7,654 bases of DNA from Planctomycetaceae bacterium. GTDB lineage: Bacteria > Planctomycetota > Planctomycetia > Pirellulales > Pirellulaceae. Shown piece by piece: positions 1 through 6,040 of this stretch. The stretch spans positions 1 to 7,654 of the forward strand of contig JAKEHX010000214.1 in assembly GCA_022614795.1 (NCBI GenBank). The letters run 5' to 3'. Both the position numbers and the translations under genes were made by a program. The notes beneath the pieces were generated by a model, which made no database searches, was not told where the DNA came from, and saw nothing but the letters and a program-made list of their open reading frames with translations. Position 1 is the first letter of the stretch, and each line of letters begins with the position of its first letter.

Positions 1-664
1 CGCTGAAGGCATGTTCGAGCGAACGGAGTGCCCAATCGATCCCCTCCACTTCGCTGAGTAGCGGCGGCCGCAGCAGCACGAACGCCCGCACCGCGATGCC
101 ACCTGCCAGGAGAAACTCGACCGCCCGGTCAAAGTCGTCCAAGGTCATCCGCTTGTGGAGCGCGGCCAAAGCCTGGGGATGCACGGTCTCCAGGCCGAGG
201 GCCACTTCCAGCCGCGTTTGGAGCTGCTTGTGAAATCGCAAACAATCTTTGCCGCACATCCGCGGGTGATTTTCGACGATCACGTTGGCAAATCCGCACA
301 CTCGCTGGCAAATCGCGGCATGGTCGCTGCGAGGAATTGCCAGCGGATCGAAAAAGTTGCCGCTGTTGTAGAGCTTGATGTGCTCCGCCGCGGGGAGGCG
401 AGCCAAGGCATGGCCAATCTGAGCGGGAATTGCTCCCGCCGGCACCGGATCGTCCGTGGTGTTCTTCCACAAGTCGCACATCAGGCACTTGAGCGGGCAC
501 TCGCGATTGGTGAGGAAAATCGTCGCCACTTGGACGATCGTGCCGCTGGCGGACCGTTCGGGTTCGACGAGCGACGCCCAAGCAGCCTGCGGATCGACCC
601 GGTTCTTCGGTCCGCGCGCGGCCAGCACCTCGCGCTCGGTCGGCAGTCGCAGCAGGCTACTCAT
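1..664 (-). CDS. Radical SAM protein, Elp3/RaSEA-like (partial, C-terminus outside window)
   Basis: An open frame runs from an ATG at 664 to the left edge, 221 complete codons, with an in-frame TGA at 679-677, so 664 is the first possible ATG. Residues 56-63 read CPLKCLMC, the C-x3-C-x2-C motif that holds the [4Fe-4S] cluster of radical SAM enzymes (C56, C60, C63). Further segments resemble the Elp3-type subgroup that includes the archaeosine-synthase radical SAM subunit RaSEA (COG1244-like): IKLYNSGNFFDP at 96-107, VIVENHP at 128-134, and LEVALGLET at 152-160 followed by KRMTLDDF at 171-178. Established knowledge: RaSEA works on a lysine-modified tRNA base with the partner ArcS in archaea; the role of bacterial relatives is not known to me. 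The gene lies 8 nt downstream of the AsnB-like gene and is very probably cotranscribed with it. The radical SAM call is firm, the RaSEA-like subgroup is tentative because it rests on recalled motifs, and the substrate is unknown. Confidence 0.85.
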   Translation of the reverse strand, partial: MSSLLRLPTEREVLAARGPKNRVDPQAAWASLVEPERSASGTIVQVATIFLTNRECPLKCLMCDLWKNTTDDPVPAGAIPAQIGHALARLPAAEHIKLYNSGNFFDPLAIPRSDHAAICQRVCGFANVIVENHPRMCGKDCLRFHKQLQTRLEVALGLETVHPQALAALHKRMTLDDFDRAVEFLLAGGIAVRAFVLLRPPLLSEVEGIDWALRSLEHAFS

Positions 665-684
665 ACAGCAGGCTACTCATACAG
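651..684. repeat. 16-bp perfect tandem duplication at a stop/start junction
   Basis: The unit AGCAGGCTACTCATAC occurs at 651-666 and again at 667-682, followed by two bases of a third copy. On the minus strand each copy contains TATGAGTAG, which combines the AsnB-like stop (TAG, 675-673) with an ATG. With a single copy the two genes would overlap by a few bases. With two copies the true radical SAM ATG lies at 664, separated from the stop by 8 nt. Confidence 0.9.
657..680 (-). other. Seven-codon mini-ORF bridging two genes
   Basis: The duplicated ATG at 680-678 opens a frame of seven codons (MSSLLYE) ending at TAG 659-657. It begins inside the last codons of the AsnB-like gene and ends just inside the radical SAM gene, whose ATG is 664-662. 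The seen facts are the codons. That ribosomes use it, for example in termination-reinitiation coupling, is inference; it may be an untranslated by-product of the duplication. Confidence 0.3.
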
Positions 685-2007
685 GGCGGCGAATGCCTTT
701 CGATAGGCGGCTTCCTGGTCGGGAAACACGCGGGAAAAGCCTTGCTCCGCCAGCGCCCCCCGCTGAAATCGCCGTTTTTCAAAGACGGGCATTGCCATTC
801 CCGTCACAGCCGCCACGCCCCGCCGCGCGATCTGCCCCTTCAGATCATACAGCCGCTGGTGATCCCAGCCGGTCAATTCGACAAACGGGATCCCTTCGGC
901 GACTTCAATCACATTCGGCAGGGCATAGGGGCTGAAGCCGGAAAAACCGTGGCGGCGGGCCGGGGCGTACGTTCGCACGTGCCCGCGGCTTTGGCCTCCT
1001 GAATAGGTCAGCGAGTGTTTGACCGCCTCGACGCCCCAACCTTCGTGATAGAGCAAGCGGTTGTTGAGCACGCTGCGAATCGTCAATTCGGGGTTTTCCT
1101 CGATCGGATAGTCCTTGAGGTTTTCGTCGCCGCCGTCGCCATCGACGAGATACTTCCAATCCGGATAACGCTGGCGAATGCCGCGGCACAGGGCCAGAGC
1201 CATCGTGGCCGACTGCACGTCGAGCGGCTTATAGTCCTCGGTGACGCCGATCGCTTCGCGGTAGTCGAGCTGTGCGCGGCTGGCTTCGATCGGCTCCAGC
1301 AAAAAGCTGAGTTTTACCTCGTCTAGAAATGCCTGGGCCTGTCGCAGGTCGTCGCCGCCGCCATCGACCGCCAGCGTGAACGCTTTGAGCCGGGCGGGGC
1401 TTTCTCCCCGTGCGAGCAGCAAATGATAAAGGACCAGCAGCATCGCGCCGCTGTCGATGCCACCCGAAAACAGGACGCCGATCGGGGCCGCCGGTTCGAT
1501 CCGCGCCAGCCAGCGGCTGACTTCGTTGGCCAGTGTGCCAATGTAAGCCCGGCCGATTGTCTCCAGGTCGGTTCCCAGCTGATTGGGCTTGGGCGTCAGA
1601 AAGCGGACGTTTTTGGGATTGGGGTCCGGGCAGCCGATGAGCGACAACTCGACGACGTAGTGGGCGGGAACCATCCGCGTATAGGAAGGATGGAATTGGT
1701 CTGCGAGCGTTTCGCTCTTTAAAAAGGCATGAATCTCGTCGATGCGCTCCGCCACGACGAGGCACGGTCCCTCGGCCCGCTTGGCCAGAAAATAGCGCAT
1801 GGGCCGGCCGATCGAACGGGCCATGCGGACCGTCTGCCCCTGTTTGTGAATCAGGGCAAACTGGCCATCGATCTGGCGCACTTGCTGCGGATCGCCCGAG
1901 CCGACGCGCCGAAGGGCTTCATCCAGCGACATGTTCAGCAGCACATTCGCTGCGGGATCGAGCAAATCGACGAGTCGTTCGATTGGAACGGTATGCAAGG
2001 GAAGCAC
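673..2007 (-). CDS. Asparagine-synthetase-like ATP-PPi enzyme with shortened glutaminase domain
   Basis: The 444-residue product carries the PP-loop motif SGGIDS at residues 181-186 and the second nucleotide/magnesium motif GDGGDEN at 290-296, both typical of the AsnB C-terminal synthetase domain. Its C-terminal PVFEKRRFQRGA (407-418) also fits that fold. Residues 46-76 (IDGQFALI, then RSIGRPMRYF) match the last part of a class II glutaminase domain, but the start of that domain, with the N-terminal nucleophilic cysteine, is missing. Usual AsnB proteins are about 500-650 residues. It should therefore activate a carboxylate with ATP but not release ammonia from glutamine itself; it may use free ammonia or another amine, as beta-lactam synthetase does. 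The start is GTG at 2007, with an in-frame TAG at 2025-2023. A GGGAG at 2011-2007 is too close for that start but is 8 nt from an in-frame TTG at 1998, which is a plausible alternative. It is first in the unit with the radical SAM gene and divergent from the gene at 2160. Confidence 0.88.
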   Translation of the reverse strand: MLPLHTVPIERLVDLLDPAANVLLNMSLDEALRRVGSGDPQQVRQIDGQFALIHKQGQTVRMARSIGRPMRYFLAKRAEGPCLVVAERIDEIHAFLKSETLADQFHPSYTRMVPAHYVVELSLIGCPDPNPKNVRFLTPKPNQLGTDLETIGRAYIGTLANEVSRWLARIEPAAPIGVLFSGGIDSGAMLLVLYHLLLARGESPARLKAFTLAVDGGGDDLRQAQAFLDEVKLSFLLEPIEASRAQLDYREAIGVTEDYKPLDVQSATMALALCRGIRQRYPDWKYLVDGDGGDENLKDYPIEENPELTIRSVLNNRLLYHEGWGVEAVKHSLTYSGGQSRGHVRTYAPARRHGFSGFSPYALPNVIEVAEGIPFVELTGWDHQRLYDLKGQIARRGVAAVTGMAMPVFEKRRFQRGALAEQGFSRVFPDQEAAYRKAFAALYE

Positions 2008-2159
2008 TCCCGATATGAATGCCTAATCATCACCGAGTCCTTCCGCCGCGTATTCTGTCACCAATTGAACCGCTCGCCCACCGGGGACTGTGTTCGTGCC
2101 GGGCCGGCCGCTACCATCGATTCACGGCAGTCATGCGGCGGCGAATCGAGGAAATGAGT
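2008..2159. promoter_or_regulatory. Divergent intergenic region
   Basis: These 152 bases separate the minus-strand AsnB-like start from the plus-strand start at 2160, so they must hold promoters or leader sequence for both directions. I found no convincing -35/-10 pair or operator. The plus-strand frame stays open upstream to 2019, but its extra 47 residues are rich in Arg, His and Cys, precede a clear membrane anchor and look like spacer rather than protein. No glutaminase-like segment was recognised in the minus-strand translation of this spacer. Confidence 0.45.
2148..2153 (+). promoter_or_regulatory. Ribosome binding site deciding the start at 2160
   Basis: GAGGAA lies 6 nt before the ATG at 2160 and directly next to another in-frame ATG at 2154. 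The spacing favours 2160. Other upstream ATGs in frame (2019, 2133) have no comparable site. Confidence 0.6.
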
Positions 2160-5100
2160 ATGAGCCGAAATTCGCGGTGGATGGCGGTGGGGCTCGTCCT
2201 GGTCGTGGCAATGATCGGCCTCGTGTGGTTCGTGTTGCAGAATGGAGGCGGGCCGGGCGTTTCCTTGACGGCTGAGCAGGCACAGGCGCTAATCCACGCG
2301 AAGAACGTCGGCTTGGGGCATTTGGAGAATCAGAAGCTCGACGAAGGTTTGTCGGCGTTCACCCAGATCCTGGCGCAAGTGCCGGACGATCCGCTGGGGC
2401 CGCGCAACATTGCGGTCGCGCGGGTGCTGGCCCTGGGGGACAATGAGGAACCCGCGCCGCAAGACAAGGTTGCCGCTGCCAACGAAGCCCTGGCCAGGTT
2501 GGCACAGCTCGAGGGCCAAACGGCTGAATACCATTGGCTGGCGTTGCGCGCGGCGCTGGCGGCCGAGGACTTCGCCGCCGCGGAAACGCACCTGGCTGCA
2601 TTAGAGAAGAGTTCTCCGGACGATCCGGCGGTTTGGTATGCGCGGTTTCGAGCAGGCCGACTGGCCAGTGGACGGGAAGTCGATCCTCAAGCCGCTGCTG
2701 CGCTAACCAAGGCATTCGAGCTGCGTCCTGGCAATGCCTGGCTCTTGGTCGAGTGGCTGCGGACGATCGGTTCGCAGCTCAGCGATGCGGTCGATGTCTT
2801 GCCCGCCGGGGAAGCTGAGCGGGCGGCGGCGATTGCCGAGCTGCAAAAGCGGTTCGCGCGGTTGCCCGAGCAACTTGCCGCGGCCCGGCTCACCGCGGCG
2901 GCCTTCGCGCCGGTTATCCAAGCGCATGCTCGCGCCGACGTGCTGGCATTGCTGGACCAGGCGACTGGTGCGGCCCGGCAGAGCGATTTTCAGACCGCGG
3001 CGACCCAGATGCGGATTCTCGCCAACGTGCTCCTGGCTCATGCCGCGCCCGACCAGCAGAGCGTGCGGCGGCATCCGCTGGAGTTCGTGCTGGACGTTTT
3101 CAAGCCGGAATTTTACGTCGCAGCTCAAGTCACGGAGGGACAAGCGCCGACGGCGATCGACGTGCGCTTCGCCGCCGCCAGCGCCTGGCAAATCCCGCCC
3201 GAGCTCCACGACCAACTCGGTGAAATCCGCGATCTGGCGCTGGCCGATTTCGACCTGGACCGGCGGCTGGACCTCGTCGTCCTCGGGCCCAGCAAGGTTG
3301 CCGTTTGGAGCCGAAAGGAAGATGGCCCCTGGCAAGAAGCGGCCTCTGTTGCGGCCGAAGGATTTCAGCGGCTCGTCGTGCAGGACCTGGACGCGGATTT
3401 CGACGAAACCACAATCGCCGTGAACGGTCCGGTGGGTCCGCGGCTGTCGGGAACTGCTGCGGGTGCAATCAATGTCTGTCCGTCGGCCGACGTTGACGTT
3501 GTGCTCTACGGCGAGCCTGGCGTGGCGCTCTTCGAAAATCGCTACGAGGCAGCGAGCCGCCAGCGCACGCTCGTTCCCATTGCCGCCGACAAATTGCCGG
3601 CGGAGCAGCTATCGGTACTTGCGCTGACTTGTGCTGATCTTGAAGCCGACGGCGATCTCGACTTGGTGCTGGGCGCCACGACCGGACTGCGGCTATGGCG
3701 CAACAACGGCGAGTGGAAATTCGCCGATATGTCGTCGCAGTCGGTATTGCCGGAGCAGCTCAGCGACACGGCCCAGCTCGTCGCGTTTGACTGGGACCGC
3801 GACGTCGATATTGACGTGCTCGTTGCCGCGCCCAGCGGCGGCGGCTGGCTGGAGAATCTGCGGCACGGCCAGTTTCGCTGGCGGCCGTTTGCCGATGAAT
3901 TGCCGGACTTGCAAGCGTCGCGCGCGATCGCACCGATCGATCCGGACGGCAACGCCACCTGGGACCTGCTGGTCGGCGGCCAACAAGGGATTCGTTTTGT
4001 CCCCGTCAAGAGTCCGCCGCGCGGCGCATTGCGCACGGAGCAGCCCGTCGCCGCGGCCAACCTGCCAGCCGAGAGCCTGGTCACCTGGGAATATGACAAC
4101 GACGGCTGGGAGGACTGCCTGGCCTGGTCGCCGACGGAAGTGCGGCTCTTGCGGGGAACCGGCGGCGGGAAGTTTCAAGCGGCTGATCTGCTCGCGAGCG
4201 CGCCGCAGACGATAACGCAGGCGGCAGCGGGTGACCTCGACAATGACGGCGACGAAGACCTGGCGCTGGTGGCCGGCGGCCGCGTGAACCTCTTGGAGAA
4301 CCAAGGCGGGAACAAAAACCATTGGATCGACGTCACGCTTCAGGCCCAGCAGATCAAGGGGCAGCAGCTTTCGCCCAGTGGGCGAGTGTCGCCCTACGGA
4401 TTGGGATCGCTTTTGGAATTGAAGGCGGGACAGCGCTATCAGGCGCGGATGGTGCGCGGGCAAACGACGCATTTCGGCCTGGGCCATGAGCCAGTGGCCG
4501 ACGTGATCCGCGTCGGCTGGCTCAACGGTGTGCCGCAGAACATCATCCGCCCGCCGGCCGATTCTTTCGTTTGCGAAGAGCAGCTGCTAAATACGTCGTG
4601 CCCATACTTATTTGCCTGGGACGGCGAACGCTTCGTGTTCGTCACCGATCTGCTCTGGAATGCCCCGCTGGGACTGCAACTGGCCGCAGGGCAGCTCGCG
4701 CCCTGGCGAGACTGGGAATATGTCAAGATCCCCGGCGAGCAGCTCCAGGCGAAGGACGGCCAGTACCTCTTGCAGGCAACCGCGGAGTTGTGGGAAGCCG
4801 ATTATTTCGACCACGTGCGGCTGATTGCGGTCGATCATCTGGCGGATGTCGAGGTGTATTCCAACGAGAAGGTAGGCCCGCGCGAGATCGCCGAATTCAA
4901 AATCCACACGGTCCGCCAGCCTCGCACGCCGATTGCCGCCCGCAATAGCGCCGGCCGCGATTTGCTCCCCGACATTGCGGCGCAAGATGGAATCTATGCC
5001 GCACCGCACCAGCGGAAGCTGCGGCAGGGTGTAGTCGAAGACCATTGGATCGAGCTGGACCTGGGCGATCTCGTCGGCAACCAGCGCGTTACGCTCTTCC

Positions 5101-5915
5101 TCACCGGCTGGGTCTATCCGGCGGCCACTTCGATCAACGTCGCCCTTTCGCAGGGAGGGAGCCTCGCGCCCCCCCAGCCGCCGTCGCTCGAAGCGCCCGA
5201 TGGGACGGGCGGCTGGAAGACCGTTCTGCCGTTTATGGGCTTTCCGGGAGGCAAGACCAAGACAATCGCGGTGGAGTTGCCGGCAGATATGTTCCAAGTT
5301 CCAAGTTCCAAGTTCCAAGTTCCAAGTCCAAAGTTCCAAGCCCGCCTCCGCATCCGCACAACAATGGAATTCTATTGGGATCAAATCTTCTTCACTGTGG
5401 ATGAAGCGCCGGCTGAAGTGCGTACGACGGAGCTGAAACTAGTCTCGGCCGATCTTCACGAGCGAGGGTTTTCACGCGTGGTCCGCGACGGATCGAATGG
5501 ACCGGAAAAGTTTATCTACGACGACGTTTCGCGGACACCCAAGTGGCCGCCCATGCTGGGCCGCTTTACACGCTATGGCGATGTGCTCGAGCTACTTACT
5601 GCTCGCGACGATCGCCTGCTGGTGATGGGCGCCGGCGACGAAACGACCCTCCGCTTTGCCGCGATCGACCCGCCCCCGGCCGGCTGGAAAAGGGATTTCC
5701 TGCTCTACTCGGTCGGCTGGGACAAAGATGCGAATCTCGAGACCGTGCTGGGCCAATCGTCCGAGCCGTTGCCGTTTGCCCAGATGACCGCCTACCCCTG
5801 GCGGGCGGCGGAACAGACGCCCGATTCGCCCGACTATCGCGAATACCTGCGGAAATACCAAACCCGCCAGCAGTCGGCTGCGTATCTGGACGCAGTGCGG
5901 CGGGTCATTCCGTAG
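2160..5915 (+). CDS. Large membrane-anchored TPR / FG-GAP / ASPIC-UnbV protein
   Basis: The 1251-residue product starts at the ATG 6 nt after GAGGAA. Residues 8-27 form one hydrophobic helix after Arg/Asn, an uncleaved anchor or signal sequence. Residues 38-90, 124-170 and 176-206 are helical, TPR-like segments. FG-GAP/VCBS-type acidic loops follow at D363-D371, D493-D501, D544-D552, D594-D602, D646-D652 and D692-D700 (for example DLDNDGDED), each followed by a beta-strand-like LV.G stretch; a further, degenerate loop is at D409-D415. Such repeats build calcium-binding beta-propellers. Residues 718-800, from NKNHWIDV through THFGLGHE to WLNGVPQNI, match the ASPIC/UnbV domain that often follows FG-GAP repeats in CRTAC1-like proteins. 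From residue 811 (CPYLFAWDGERF) to the end is a long region I cannot assign, with a heptad insert at 1045-1060. It probably acts outside the cytoplasmic membrane. Binding partner and activity are unknown. The cytochrome gene follows after 125 bp. Confidence 0.88.
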   Translation: MSRNSRWMAVGLVLVVAMIGLVWFVLQNGGGPGVSLTAEQAQALIHAKNVGLGHLENQKLDEGLSAFTQILAQVPDDPLGPRNIAVARVLALGDNEEPAPQDKVAAANEALARLAQLEGQTAEYHWLALRAALAAEDFAAAETHLAALEKSSPDDPAVWYARFRAGRLASGREVDPQAAAALTKAFELRPGNAWLLVEWLRTIGSQLSDAVDVLPAGEAERAAAIAELQKRFARLPEQLAAARLTAAAFAPVIQAHARADVLALLDQATGAARQSDFQTAATQMRILANVLLAHAAPDQQSVRRHPLEFVLDVFKPEFYVAAQVTEGQAPTAIDVRFAAASAWQIPPELHDQLGEIRDLALADFDLDRRLDLVVLGPSKVAVWSRKEDGPWQEAASVAAEGFQRLVVQDLDADFDETTIAVNGPVGPRLSGTAAGAINVCPSADVDVVLYGEPGVALFENRYEAASRQRTLVPIAADKLPAEQLSVLALTCADLEADGDLDLVLGATTGLRLWRNNGEWKFADMSSQSVLPEQLSDTAQLVAFDWDRDVDIDVLVAAPSGGGWLENLRHGQFRWRPFADELPDLQASRAIAPIDPDGNATWDLLVGGQQGIRFVPVKSPPRGALRTEQPVAAANLPAESLVTWEYDNDGWEDCLAWSPTEVRLLRGTGGGKFQAADLLASAPQTITQAAAGDLDNDGDEDLALVAGGRVNLLENQGGNKNHWIDVTLQAQQIKGQQLSPSGRVSPYGLGSLLELKAGQRYQARMVRGQTTHFGLGHEPVADVIRVGWLNGVPQNIIRPPADSFVCEEQLLNTSCPYLFAWDGERFVFVTDLLWNAPLGLQLAAGQLAPWRDWEYVKIPGEQLQAKDGQYLLQATAELWEADYFDHVRLIAVDHLADVEVYSNEKVGPREIAEFKIHTVRQPRTPIAARNSAGRDLLPDIAAQDGIYAAPHQRKLRQGVVEDHWIELDLGDLVGNQRVTLFLTGWVYPAATSINVALSQGGSLAPPQPPSLEAPDGTGGWKTVLPFMGFPGGKTKTIAVELPADMFQVPSSKFQVPSPKFQARLRIRTTMEFYWDQIFFTVDEAPAEVRTTELKLVSADLHERGFSRVVRDGSNGPEKFIYDDVSRTPKWPPMLGRFTRYGDVLELLTARDDRLLVMGAGDETTLRFAAIDPPPAGWKRDFLLYSVGWDKDANLETVLGQSSEPLPFAQMTAYPWRAAEQTPDSPDYREYLRKYQTRQQSAAYLDAVRRVIP
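5292..5340. repeat. TTCCAAG heptanucleotide tandem array inside a coding region
   Basis: Five perfect TTCCAAG units (5292-5326) are followed by a variant TCCAAAG (5327-5333) and one more perfect unit (5334-5340). Because seven is not a multiple of three, three units make a 21-bp cycle, read here as FQVPSSK then FQVPSPK (residues 1045-1058). The unit has no stop codon in any of the six frames. The repeat resembles in kind the short heptameric tandem repeats known from cyanobacteria; identity with a known family is not claimed. Confidence 0.93.
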
Positions 5916-5947
5916 TTGATAAGCGCCACAAGTTGATAAGGGCCACA
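5914..5947. repeat. 17-bp tandem repeat at the end of the large gene
   Basis: AGTTGATAAGCGCCACA (5914-5930) is followed directly by AGTTGATAAGGGCCACA (5931-5947), with a single mismatch. The first copy begins within the TAG stop codon of the preceding gene. It may be a replication-slippage duplication; no function is evident. Confidence 0.85.
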
Positions 5948-5957
5948 GTTCAGGCGG

Positions 5958-5983
5958 GACTTCCTGAAGTCTGGCGACTTCAG
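5958..5983. other. GACTTC/GAAGTC hairpin element, possible terminator or REP-like repeat
   Basis: CTGAAGTC (5964-5971), a four-base TGGC loop and GACTTCAG (5976-5983) form a perfect 8-bp stem. An extra GACTTC at 5958-5963 can instead pair with GAAGTC at 5966-5971 across a two-base loop, so two exclusive hairpins are possible. No T run follows, so a classical intrinsic terminator is unlikely. The structure lies between two same-strand genes and could limit read-through, protect an mRNA end or be a copy of a dispersed palindromic repeat; the last idea needs a genome search. Confidence 0.6.
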
Positions 5984-6021
5984 CTACGTGTTCACTTCCC
6001 GCTGTTTGACGCAGTTTCACC

Positions 6022-6037
6022 GTTCACTATAGTGAAC
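6022..6037. promoter_or_regulatory. Perfect 16-bp palindrome, candidate operator
   Basis: GTTCACTATAGTGAAC is a perfect palindrome ending 3 bp before the cytochrome ATG. Additional half-sites are GTTCACT at 5990-5996 and TTTCAC at 6015-6020; the first is 32 bp upstream of the matching half of the palindrome, about three helical turns. A dimeric repressor site is the simplest reading. In RNA it would form a GUUCAC/GUGAAC stem with a UAUA loop just before the start codon, where a Shine-Dalgarno would otherwise lie. The regulator cannot be named. Confidence 0.6.
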
Positions 6038-6040
6038 TGC

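Noticed and set aside
129..581. 150-codon minus-strand open frame
   Set aside because: It is out of frame with the radical SAM gene, which has the cysteine motif and coherent protein-like sequence over the same bases. The 150-codon product is Arg/Pro/Gln-rich without motifs.
155..706. 183-codon plus-strand open frame opposite the radical SAM gene
   Set aside because: Antisense shadow caused by high GC; it has no recognisable domain and overlaps the well supported minus-strand gene.
2019..2159. 47-residue N-terminal extension of the large gene
   Set aside because: It lacks a ribosome binding site, has spacer-like composition and would bury the membrane anchor behind a charged leader. The start at 2160 has a well-spaced GAGGAA.
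3693..4487. 264-codon minus-strand frame inside the FG-GAP gene
   Set aside because: It is antisense to several clear FG-GAP loops and the ASPIC/UnbV domain and shows no domain of its own.
5292..5340. CRISPR array
   Set aside because: Seven-base units are directly adjacent with no spacers, so this is a simple tandem repeat.
4608..5384. 258-codon minus-strand frame through the heptamer array
   Set aside because: Its openness is partly explained by the heptamer having no stop in any frame; the plus-strand protein is continuous and far more protein-like.
5964..5983. Intrinsic terminator
   Set aside because: The stem is good but is not followed by a run of T on either strand, so it is listed as a hairpin element instead.
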